A DNA stretch of 5,199 nt, taken from the NCBI GenBank assembly GCA_011049745.1, contig DRHE01000107.1, positions 1-5,199 on the forward strand. Direction: 5' to 3'. Both the position numbers and the translations under genes were made by a program. This DNA is from Spirochaetales bacterium. Its GTDB lineage: Bacteria; Spirochaetota; Spirochaetia; SZUA-6; DRHE01. This document shows, in pieces, positions 1 through 5,199 of the stretch. The stretch's first letter is position 1. The number at the start of each line of letters is the position of its first letter. Below the pieces are notes generated by a model. That model was given only the letters and a program-made list of their open reading frames with translations. It did not search any database and was not told where the DNA came from.

Positions 1-576
1 AGCTGGAGTGCGGCAGAAACCGTGGATTCGGTTAATACCGGGATTTATGCCTCTTTTTCCCTGGCCTTTGATAGTTCGGGTACACCCTGCATTGCCTATT
101 ATGACAGTGCCAATACACAGGCAAAATTTGCCTATCACGACGGCTCATCCTGGGTCACTTCCCTGATCGAAAGCAGCTCATACCATGGTCAGCATATCTC
201 CCTGGCCATCGCTTCAGATGGCTCCATCCATGTCAGCTATTACAACGGCTATGATGCAGAATTGAAGTATGCCTATGCACCTGATTACACATCAGCATTT
301 ACAATCACTGAGGTAGACAGTTTTCTCATTACCGGCTTCGATACGGCTATTACTGTAGATGGTTCAGACCAGCCCCATATTGCCTACCTGAACTGGACTA
401 CTTCAACTATCTATTATTCTTATTACGATGGCTCCAGCTGGCAGACCTTGAGCGCTCCTGCATCCATAGGCGCAGCTAATGACACCGGGCTTTCTATCGG
501 GATCGACGCTTCGAGCTACCCTCATATTGGCTATGTTGACGGTACGGGAAGCGCACAGATAATCTACCGTCCTTAA
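1..576 (+). CDS. C-terminal part of a repetitive beta-propeller-like protein (5' end outside window)
   Basis: The reading frame is open from base 1 and ends at TAA 574-576, giving 191 residues. The GTG at 22 is an internal valine codon in all likelihood, because the seven residues before it (SWSAAET) continue the repeat pattern (the end of a GSSW-type strand). The protein is built of repeats about 47-49 residues long. Each begins with a strand like SLAFDSSGTPCIAYYD, followed by a strand such as AKFAYHDGSSW; repeat starts are near residues 20, 67, 114 and 163 of the fragment, and the last repeat is cut short by the stop codon. Aromatic residues, Gly, Ser and Asp are abundant and Cys is rare, typical of exported propeller repeats (sialidase/BNR-like or LVIVD-like surface proteins). 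I infer an extracellular or periplasmic binding protein; no catalytic residues or sorting signal are visible, and the signal peptide, if any, is upstream. The specific function is unknown. Confidence 0.8.
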   Translation, partial: SWSAAETVDSVNTGIYASFSLAFDSSGTPCIAYYDSANTQAKFAYHDGSSWVTSLIESSSYHGQHISLAIASDGSIHVSYYNGYDAELKYAYAPDYTSAFTITEVDSFLITGFDTAITVDGSDQPHIAYLNWTTSTIYYSYYDGSSWQTLSAPASIGAANDTGLSIGIDASSYPHIGYVDGTGSAQIIYRP

Positions 577-594
577 TCGAAGAGAGAGTACGCA

Positions 595-623
595 GAAGGA
601 AGGGGCTTTAAGCCCCTTCCTTC
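595..623. terminator. Inverted repeat between convergent genes, probable bidirectional terminator
   Basis: Bases 595-607 pair perfectly with 611-623 (13 bp) around a 3-base loop. The inner seven pairs are GC-rich (GGGGCTT/AAGCCCC). It lies 18 bases after the stop of the propeller gene and contains the last codons of the convergent methyltransferase, whose TAA stop occupies exactly the loop (608-610). No clean run of T follows on either strand, but if only the inner stem forms, the outer arm reads TTCCTTCCTT on the plus strand and TTCCTTCT on the minus strand, a T-rich tail. The position favours intrinsic termination for both transcripts; the weak T tract lowers certainty. Confidence 0.6.
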
Positions 624-1480
624 CTTAAAACCAGTATGTTCTGATGGATCATTGAAGGGATGTACTGGTACTGATAGCCATAGACATGGAGGGATTTGCT
701 CACATCATACCAGACAATATTGGCCTTCAGGGTAAGGCCGATATCTTCCAGCATACAGGCCAGATCAGCGCTTAAGAAATGGTATCGCCCCTGGTTATAC
801 ATATCGCCTATAAATACGGCCAGGTAGCCATCTGTTTTCAGCAGGGGCACGGCTTTACTGAAAACACCCTTCAGATCGGAAAGCCACTCCGCCTTGCTCT
901 GATAACTGACCTGCTCAAAGGGGGAAAGCCGGGATTTTCTATTCTCCTTTGACACTTCACCCGCTTTCTTATACCTTCCCTTACTCTTTTCCGCCTTGTC
1001 CATACGCCAGTAGGGCACATCAGTTAAAATAAAATCGAATACCACCCCATCAGCTGCCAGCTGGGGCAGCACCTGCCTGCTGTTGCCGCAGATAAAGCGC
1101 TGAGCATTTAGCTCCTCCAGCCTGCAGACCTCTTCATAGATCTCAATATAGCGGCTGTCCAGCTCAATACCGACGGCATTGCGCCGGCATAGGGCGGCAC
1201 CCAGCAGGGTGCCGCCCACACCGGCTAACGGGTCTAAAACCAGGGCTCCCTCTTTGGTAAATACCTTTATCAGGTCAGCGCATAGATCCGGAGGTTTCTG
1301 GCCGCCGTGCTGCGACCGCAGCCGGTGCTGCATGTTGGGGGGATACTGTTTATTTATTACGCTTTTGCTCCAGTAGACCCACTCTTTTCCGGTAAGCTCG
1401 TTAAGCCTGTTCAGGCTTGAGTAGAAACCCCGGCTGGAACCATCAGCGGTAAAAAGCTCGACTTTACCTGCTTTACTCAC
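608..1480 (-). CDS. DNA methyltransferase, N6-adenine/N4-cytosine class, with variant motif IV
   Basis: This 290-residue protein transfers a methyl group from S-adenosylmethionine, most likely to an exocyclic amino group of DNA (N6_N4_Mtase family). Visible motifs in order: a motif X-like HGGQKPP (residues 58-64), motif I DPLAGVGGT (83-91) for SAM binding, motif II GIELD (104-108), a motif III-like CGNSRQVL (131-138), motif IV TDVPYW (153-158), a basic probable target-contact or flexible stretch at 160-185, the strand YLAVFIGDMY (219-228), and a C-terminal YGYQYQYIPSMIHQNILVLRK region (267-287). The order X-I-IV resembles the gamma arrangement. Motif IV is D-V-P-Y where most relatives have DPPY, NPPY or SPPY, so the base methylated cannot be assigned. 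The start is GTG at 1478-1480, the only start codon before Met50; no good Shine-Dalgarno lies close, so translation may be coupled to the upstream gene, whose stop is 11 bases away. No restriction endonuclease is next to it, so it may be an orphan. An RNA substrate cannot be excluded. Confidence 0.87.
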   Translation of the reverse strand: MSKAGKVELFTADGSSRGFYSSLNRLNELTGKEWVYWSKSVINKQYPPNMQHRLRSQHGGQKPPDLCADLIKVFTKEGALVLDPLAGVGGTLLGAALCRRNAVGIELDSRYIEIYEEVCRLEELNAQRFICGNSRQVLPQLAADGVVFDFILTDVPYWRMDKAEKSKGRYKKAGEVSKENRKSRLSPFEQVSYQSKAEWLSDLKGVFSKAVPLLKTDGYLAVFIGDMYNQGRYHFLSADLACMLEDIGLTLKANIVWYDVSKSLHVYGYQYQYIPSMIHQNILVLRKEGA

Positions 1481-1491
1481 CGTGCTGTTGA

Positions 1492-1686
1492 CTACAAACC
1501 TTTTTCTTCCAGGTAATCAAGCAATACTTCTTCCCCCACATAGCCCAGCTCCAGGGCCATAATGCCGAATAAACCGTCATTACCATCCCGCTGTCTCTGC
1601 AGAATGTCCTGTACCTGCTCTTTAGTCATAGCGCCTACCTTTACCAGTCCTTCACCTATCTTCTCTTCCGTATTCATTGCGGCCAT
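1492..1686 (-). CDS. Small stand-alone MshEN/GspE-N-terminal-like protein
   Basis: A 64-residue soluble protein with no signal peptide or membrane segment. It consists of two consecutive stretches fitting the pattern (R/K)-L/I-G-x2-L-x3-G-x6-L/V-x3-L-x2-Q: one from KIGEGLVKVG to LQRQ (residues about 9-32) and one from LFGIMALELGYV to the C terminus (about 39-64). This resembles the N-terminal domain of type II secretion/type IV pilus ATPases (GspE, PilB, MshE), which in MshE binds c-di-GMP, but the ATPase part is absent. The first position is Lys rather than the usual Arg and the second copy lacks it, so ligand binding is uncertain. ATG 1684-1686 is followed in frame by a second ATG at 1675-1677; the purine-rich AGGGGAG at 1694-1688 is only a base or so from the first and about 10 from the second, so a 61-residue product starting at 1677 is equally plausible. 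It lies 6 bases after the lipoprotein gene and 11 before the methyltransferase gene, suggesting co-transcription. Confidence 0.75.
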   Translation of the reverse strand: MAAMNTEEKIGEGLVKVGAMTKEQVQDILQRQRDGNDGLFGIMALELGYVGEEVLLDYLEEKGL

Positions 1687-1687
1687 T

Positions 1688-1694
1688 CTCCCCT
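1688..1694 (-). promoter_or_regulatory. Ribosome binding site of the small MshEN-like gene
   Basis: On the minus strand AGGGGAG overlaps the TAG stop (1695-1693) of the lipoprotein gene. It sits about 1 base before ATG 1686 and about 10 bases before ATG 1677. The overlap with the upstream stop favours translational coupling, and the spacing mildly favours the second ATG as start. Confidence 0.55.
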
Positions 1695-4059
1695 ATTTAA
1701 TTCCTGCAGGATTGATAATAATTACTTTGCCCCCCTCGGTTCCCACCAGCAATTTTTCTTCCCAGAGAAGCGGGGTAGTTGTGATATTTTCCTCCAGGAG
1801 CAGGCTCTTTTCAATTACACCGGTTGCCGCATTAACTACATCGAGCCTGGCCTTATCGAATCTGCCCTCATAGCGCCCCAAAAACAGCTTGCCGGCACTG
1901 TAAAGAGGCGGAGCTGAAACCCCGTTTATCGGTTTAAAGAGCTCTTCCCCGCTTTCCAGAGACAAAGCGAAAAGCACATCCCCGTAGAGAGCATATAGCC
2001 CTGATTCACCGTAGGTCAGGGTGCAGAAGTTTTCCGCGGGCAAAGAGAGCTGCTGCTGCCAGAGAACCTCGCCTTCAACTAAATCCACAGCCACAACACT
2101 TCCGGTGCTGGAACTCAAAAATATGAGATCATCAAAGAGCACGGAAAAGAGCGGGCTATCCTTCAGAGAGCCGGTTGGTATTATCGAATCGAAACCGCCC
2201 TGTTCATCGATCTTCAGCACAATACCCTTCTTATTTACCATGATAATGCGCTCATTCTGTACTTGCGGGCTCATTATCGAACCATCCGGTATTTTTATTT
2301 CCGCAGTGAGGTCGCCGCTGTTCAGATCAAAAACCTTTATTTTATCATTATCCGGAAAAATTCCCCTGTTATTGAAGATCGCCACCCTGCGGCCGAAATT
2401 ATAGGCCGCCCCACTTTCTACCGGCAGACTATTCACCAACTCCCCGGAATTAATATCAACAACCACAAACCTCTCTTTGCCGATAAAATAGGCCCGTTGG
2501 CCGCTGATAAGGGGAAATGAGTTGTAGCCGGTATTTTCTCCAAGAGAGATCCGGCGCTGGACAGCACCCATAATATCGGCAAGCACAATTGTGCCCTCTG
2601 CATCCACGCCAATAACCTTATTTGCTTCAACATAGAGCTCCCCGGCAAGGGCTGCCGGTGAAAGAGAAAAACTGCCCACTACAGCCAGCAGATCCAGGCT
2701 GACCTCATAGTCTCTGATTTCTTCAGTTACTATAATTTTCAGTTCTTTGTCTTCATAACCATCCCGGGATACTTCAACCAACAATTCCTTGCCAACAGGG
2801 AAAGTGGAGTTGAACCTGCCCCGGCCAACTGACTCTCCATTGATCAGGATCAAAGCATCTCCCGGTAAGGTGGTTATGCTGATCTCCGCGGCCGGCGCCT
2901 GCTGGAACGGAACCTCTTTACGCTTTTCAAGTTTCACCTCAAACAGACCGTCTTCAGCCACGGTTAACTCCAGTGTCTTTTCCAGGTATCCCTGCCTCTG
3001 CATTACGAATGAAAGTTCTTCACCAAGGTTAAATATTCCGGAGACAACACCTTTACCAAGATAACGGTTGTTGAGCAGTATCTCCGCGTCTTCAGGCTCT
3101 ACCCGAAGGGTAATTGCTAAGAGCTCCGGCTGTTCCGTTCCAGAGGCAACATCAGGAATATTTATCATTCTAATCCCCTCTATTGCCTCTAAAGCTTTCC
3201 TGCTCTCTTCGGAAAGCTCTACCGGCGGCGCCACACTTACTGCAACACTCTGAATAACCGCTTCAACCCTCTGATCAAGCAGCCGGAGTTGTTCCTCTGA
3301 TATGGTCGTCTCCATCTCCGCGATAATGCTGTCCACCAGCTCTTCCAGCTTTTTAAAGGAAGCTTCAGTTTCCCTAAAGGCCTGCCCGGTAATGAGAATT
3401 TCCTGCTCAGCCGCTACGGTGTAGGCTGAATCGCCGATTTTCTGCAGGAGCTCCAGGACCCGCTCTTCTTTTTCCGGCAGCTTAGCCATTAATCGGTCCA
3501 CAGCAACAGAGGCGGGCATAATCTGAAGGGCGCCGTTCTTCACTGCCAGCAGGGTGCCTCCATTTTCATTCACCCGGACCCCGAACCGGGTTCCCCTGAC
3601 CCCCATAACCGCAGTCATAGTCTTGATGTCAAATTTTTGATCACCCCTTAGTTTGCCTACTTTATAGAGGACGGAACCCGCTGAAATATTAGAAACGATA
3701 TTGCCTGCTCCGGATTCAAGAAAGAGCTCTTCTATGGTAAATATGGTATTTGCCTCTATCCTGACTGCGGCCAGATCTCCAAATTGCAGCTCACAGTAGG
3801 AATTTTCAGCAACCTTGACTGTATCTCCACCCTGAAGATAATCCCCAATTCCCAGGGGCTGCCAATCATTCTCCTGAAGCATAAAGCTGACTCCGAAGAT
3901 AAAGGTTACCAATACTTTATTCCTTGCCGGGGCTGAAGGTTCAGCAGCCCCGCGTTCAGCGAATTGCTCTTCTTCCGCCTTCCGGCAGGTAATTGTTAAC
4001 ATTGATGATAAAATAATAAAGAGAAGAGAAAGCAACGATAATCTATTAAAGGATCTCAT
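1693..4059 (-). CDS. Putative lipoprotein with FecR domain, two PEGA domains and a PQQ-like beta-propeller
   Basis: A 788-residue envelope protein. Residues 1-24 form a signal peptide with basic start (MRSFNR) and a hydrophobic core, ending in LTITC; Cys25 would be the lipidated residue although Thr at -3 and -1 departs from the standard lipobox. Residues about 48-182 form a FecR domain, with GDYLQGGDTV near 72-81, the typical VMGVRGTRFGV at 151-161 and an ending VKNGALQI. Residues about 185-310 are charged and helical, possibly coiled coil. Two PEGA domains follow: about 314-378 (RVEPEDAEILLNNRYLGKG) and about 392-456 (TTLPGDALILINGESVGRG). Residues about 460-788 form a PQQ-like propeller with repeated strands such as VVAVDLVEGEVLWQQQ (655-670) and VIIINPAG at the end. 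FecR and PEGA domains are known in envelope proteins and PQQ-like propellers often in BamB-like scaffolds; I infer a surface or periplasmic scaffold or ligand-binding role. There is no enzyme motif. ATG 4059 follows AGGAGG by five bases. It is first in a three-gene cluster. Confidence 0.88.
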   Translation of the reverse strand: MRSFNRLSLLSLLFIILSSMLTITCRKAEEEQFAERGAAEPSAPARNKVLVTFIFGVSFMLQENDWQPLGIGDYLQGGDTVKVAENSYCELQFGDLAAVRIEANTIFTIEELFLESGAGNIVSNISAGSVLYKVGKLRGDQKFDIKTMTAVMGVRGTRFGVRVNENGGTLLAVKNGALQIMPASVAVDRLMAKLPEKEERVLELLQKIGDSAYTVAAEQEILITGQAFRETEASFKKLEELVDSIIAEMETTISEEQLRLLDQRVEAVIQSVAVSVAPPVELSEESRKALEAIEGIRMINIPDVASGTEQPELLAITLRVEPEDAEILLNNRYLGKGVVSGIFNLGEELSFVMQRQGYLEKTLELTVAEDGLFEVKLEKRKEVPFQQAPAAEISITTLPGDALILINGESVGRGRFNSTFPVGKELLVEVSRDGYEDKELKIIVTEEIRDYEVSLDLLAVVGSFSLSPAALAGELYVEANKVIGVDAEGTIVLADIMGAVQRRISLGENTGYNSFPLISGQRAYFIGKERFVVVDINSGELVNSLPVESGAAYNFGRRVAIFNNRGIFPDNDKIKVFDLNSGDLTAEIKIPDGSIMSPQVQNERIIMVNKKGIVLKIDEQGGFDSIIPTGSLKDSPLFSVLFDDLIFLSSSTGSVVAVDLVEGEVLWQQQLSLPAENFCTLTYGESGLYALYGDVLFALSLESGEELFKPINGVSAPPLYSAGKLFLGRYEGRFDKARLDVVNAATGVIEKSLLLEENITTTPLLWEEKLLVGTEGGKVIIINPAGIK

Positions 4060-4064
4060 CAGCT

Positions 4065-4070
4065 CCTCCT
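4065..4070 (-). promoter_or_regulatory. Strong Shine-Dalgarno site of the FecR-PEGA lipoprotein gene
   Basis: The minus strand reads AGGAGG, then AGCTG, then the ATG at 4059. A perfect Shine-Dalgarno core with a five-base spacer fixes this start, which also gives a complete signal peptide. Confidence 0.85.
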
Positions 4071-4077
4071 GAAGTCC

Positions 4078-4106
4078 TATATATCCCTCCCTGGCGGTTT
4101 TGTCAA
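4078..4106 (-). promoter_or_regulatory. Sigma70-type promoter of the lipoprotein operon
   Basis: On the minus strand a perfect TTGACA (4106-4101) is followed after exactly 17 bases by TATATA (4083-4078; 4 of 6 match to TATAAT). Transcription would begin near 4071, so the 5' leader would be only about a dozen bases, with AGGAGG almost at the transcript end. This is a sequence-based prediction; the housekeeping-type consensus suggests constitutive expression, and no operator is evident. Confidence 0.65.
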
Positions 4107-4115
4107 TGAATCGCC

Positions 4116-4144
4116 TTTAAAGATCAGTAATTACCGGCTATAAT
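4116..4144 (+). promoter_or_regulatory. Sigma70-type promoter of the nitrilase-family gene, implying a leaderless mRNA
   Basis: TTTAAA (4116-4121, 4 of 6 match to TTGACA), a 17-base spacer and a perfect TATAAT (4139-4144) precede the ATG at 4152 by seven bases. The usual start distance places +1 at or next to the A of the start codon. The only Shine-Dalgarno-like sequence is AAGG (4146-4149), two bases from the ATG, which is too close to work well. Its -35 box is nine bases from that of the opposite promoter. Confidence 0.5.
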
Positions 4145-4151
4145 CAAGGCT

Positions 4152-4940
4152 ATGATAATAGGCTACGCACAGACTGATCCCCGTTTCGGGGAAAAAGAGT
4201 TCAACTTCAGTCAGGCAGCGGAATTGCTTAAGGATGTTAAGGCCGATCTGATAGTTTTACCCGAGCTTTTTGCCACCGGCTATACCTTTGTCTCTAAAGG
4301 CGAAGCCGCTGATCTGGCTGAAGGGCTGGAAGGCCCGACCCTGCTTTTCCTAAAAAGTTTGGCCCAAAAAACGGGCGGGGCGCTCGCTGCCGGCTTTGTC
4401 GAGAAAGAGGGGACAAAAATCTATAATTCCCAGGCTTTGGTTTCTGAAAAAGGGGTGATTGGTGTCTACCGCAAACTGCACCTCTTTAACAAAGAAAAAC
4501 TCATGTTCACCCCGGGGAATTTACCCCTGAAGGTCTATACCGTTAAGGGTGTTAAGATAGGTATGATGATCTGTTTTGATTGGATTTTCCCGGAAACAGC
4601 AAGGACCCTGGCCCTGCTGGGAGCGGATGTTATTGCCCATGGGGCAAACCTGGTGCTGCCCTATTGCCAGAAAGCCATGGTAACCCGTTGCCTGGAAAAC
4701 AGGGTCTTCGCGGTAACGGCCAACCGCATTGGCAGGGAGAAAAGGGGCGAGGATGACTTCACATTTACCGGAGCCAGCCAGGTAACCGCTTTTAATGGCG
4801 AAGTGCTTTCCTCAGCCCCGGAAAACCGGGTTTTTATTGACACGGTGGAAATCGAGGTTGAAGGAGCCAGGGATAAGCGGATAAACAAGTTCAACGACGT
4901 ACTGGCGGACAGGAGGAAGGAGTTCTATATCAACACCTGA
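4152..4940 (+). CDS. Nitrilase-superfamily carbon-nitrogen hydrolase (amidase type)
   Basis: A complete 262-residue cytoplasmic enzyme of the carbon-nitrogen hydrolase fold. The catalytic triad is visible: Glu38 in VLPELFATGY, Lys108 in YRKLHLF, and Cys141 in MMICFDWIFPE; a conserved auxiliary Glu is probably Glu115 before MFTPG. Other family marks are GADVIAHGANL (157-167), the stretch CLENRVFAVTANRIG (180-194) and FTGASQV (205-211) followed by a short C-terminal region. Length matches the short amidase/beta-ureidopropionase-like branches rather than true nitrilases, which are longer. Members hydrolyse amides, N-carbamoyl amino acids or omega-amides through a cysteine acyl-enzyme; the substrate here cannot be named from sequence. 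The N terminus MIIGYAQ is the expected first strand, which supports ATG 4152. It stands alone: its left neighbour is divergent and its right neighbour convergent. Confidence 0.9.
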   Translation: MIIGYAQTDPRFGEKEFNFSQAAELLKDVKADLIVLPELFATGYTFVSKGEAADLAEGLEGPTLLFLKSLAQKTGGALAAGFVEKEGTKIYNSQALVSEKGVIGVYRKLHLFNKEKLMFTPGNLPLKVYTVKGVKIGMMICFDWIFPETARTLALLGADVIAHGANLVLPYCQKAMVTRCLENRVFAVTANRIGREKRGEDDFTFTGASQVTAFNGEVLSSAPENRVFIDTVEIEVEGARDKRINKFNDVLADRRKEFYINT

Positions 4941-5001
4941 CAGCCGCTTTTCCACCCAAGACCGGCTCTGTGCCGCTCAATAGAACACGTATCGGGGGGT
5001 G
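4941..5001. other. Convergent intergenic spacer without a clear terminator
   Basis: Sixty-one bases separate the nitrilase-family stop (TGA 4938-4940) from the PilZ gene stop. Only weak inverted repeats are seen: AGCCG 4942-4946 with CGGCT 4963-4967, and CGGC 4963-4966 with GCCG 4972-4975. Neither has a T tract, so I do not call a terminator. Confidence 0.5.
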
Positions 5002-5199
5002 CTAGTCTTCAGCTAAAAACCCCAGCTCCTCTTCGATCCGGGCTGCATCTGCAGTATTCAGCTCCATTAAACGACGCAGGTGGATCATACTGTCAACATC
5101 AATTTCCTTAAAGCGAAAACCCAGGTAATCACCCTCACGGTGCACCAGTTTTGCTGCTACAGTCAGGATAATATCCGAATGTTCCAGCTTGATCTTCAG
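5002..5199 (-). CDS. C-terminal part of a PilZ-domain protein (start outside window)
   Basis: On the minus strand the frame is open from the window edge at 5199 to TAG 5004-5002, giving 65 residues. It begins with beta strands (LKIKLEHSDIILTVAAKLVH), continues with REGDYLGFRFKEID (residues 21-34), and ends in a helix, SMIHLRRLMELN (38-49), and an acidic tail with IEEEL. This is the second half of a PilZ beta-barrel with its closing helix: the pattern hxxGdxlGfxFxxid...hLrrlxelN is typical. PilZ domains bind cyclic di-GMP through an N-terminal RxxxR and a DxSxxG motif; both would lie beyond the window, so binding cannot be judged. The protein would be cytoplasmic as far as seen. It converges on the nitrilase-family gene across 61 bases. 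No membrane segment or extra domain follows the PilZ fold. Confidence 0.8.
   Translation of the reverse strand: MKIKLEHSDIILTVAAKLVHREGDYLGFRFKEIDVDSMIHLRRLMELNTADAARIEEELGFLAED

Noticed and set aside
22..24. GTG as a true start for the left-edge gene
   Set aside because: The frame is open to base 1 and the preceding residues fit the repeat pattern, so it is an internal codon of a longer protein.
608..1480. Restriction-modification locus
   Set aside because: No endonuclease or specificity gene is present on either side in this window; the neighbours are a small MshEN-like protein and a propeller gene fragment.
1562..1873. Plus-strand open frame of 103 residues
   Set aside because: It lies wholly opposite the small MshEN-like gene and the lipoprotein gene, has low-complexity Ser/Pro/Ile composition and no ribosome site, so it is an antisense shadow.
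2021..2404. Plus-strand open frame of 127 residues
   Set aside because: It is antisense to the propeller part of the lipoprotein gene, whose domain content is convincing; composition is Ser/Lys/Phe-rich with no recognisable fold.
4100..4144. TTGTCA at 4100-4105 as the -35 box for the plus-strand TATAAT at 4139
   Set aside because: The spacing is 33 bases, far outside the workable range; TTTAAA at 4116 gives a 17-base spacer, and the TTGTCA lies on the reverse of the minus-strand TTGACA.
4661..4894. Minus-strand open frame of 77 residues
   Set aside because: It is antisense to the catalytic C-terminal half of the nitrilase-family gene and shows no domain or ribosome site.
4942..4975. Possible terminator hairpin between the convergent nitrilase-family and PilZ genes
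   Set aside because: The best stems are only four or five pairs and no T tract follows on either strand.

Overview
This window holds four protein genes that look real, a fifth small one, and two of the genes are cut by the window edges. No rRNA, tRNA, CRISPR array or insertion sequence was seen, and there is no taxonomic marker gene. The combination of a FecR/PEGA/beta-propeller lipoprotein, a PilZ protein and a secreted-type propeller protein suggests a Gram-negative-type (diderm) bacterium, perhaps a spirochaete or a deltaproteobacterium-like anaerobe. That placement is inference from domain style only and is weak.

Layout from left to right: (1) bases 1-576, plus strand, the C-terminal end of a repetitive beta-propeller-like protein. 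(2) A long inverted repeat at 595-623 between two convergent genes, probably a shared terminator. (3) Bases 608-4059, minus strand, a tight three-gene cluster read right to left: a 788-residue FecR-PEGA-PQQ-propeller lipoprotein, a 61-64 residue protein resembling the N-terminal (MshEN-like) domain of GspE/PilB ATPases, and a 290-residue DNA methyltransferase. The gaps are 6 and 11 bases, so one transcript is likely. (4) A 92-base divergent intergenic region (4060-4151) with a good minus-strand promoter and Shine-Dalgarno site, and a plus-strand TATAAT box only seven bases before the next start codon. (5) Bases 4152-4940, plus strand, a complete nitrilase-superfamily amidohydrolase. (6) Bases 5002-5199, minus strand, the C-terminal 65 residues of a PilZ-domain protein, not an obvious open frame because its start lies beyond the window.

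Functionally the lipoprotein probably acts in the cell envelope as a binding or scaffold protein (FecR and PEGA modules plus a propeller). The small protein carries two copies of a 24-residue pattern like that of c-di-GMP-binding MshEN domains, and the PilZ protein nearby belongs to another c-di-GMP receptor family. This is a hint, not proof, of second-messenger-linked envelope functions. The methyltransferase has no restriction partner in view and carries an unusual catalytic motif (DVPY instead of DPPY). No clearly new multi-gene system can be demonstrated from this window; the most unusual points are the stand-alone MshEN-like protein inside this operon and the probable leaderless start of the nitrilase gene.
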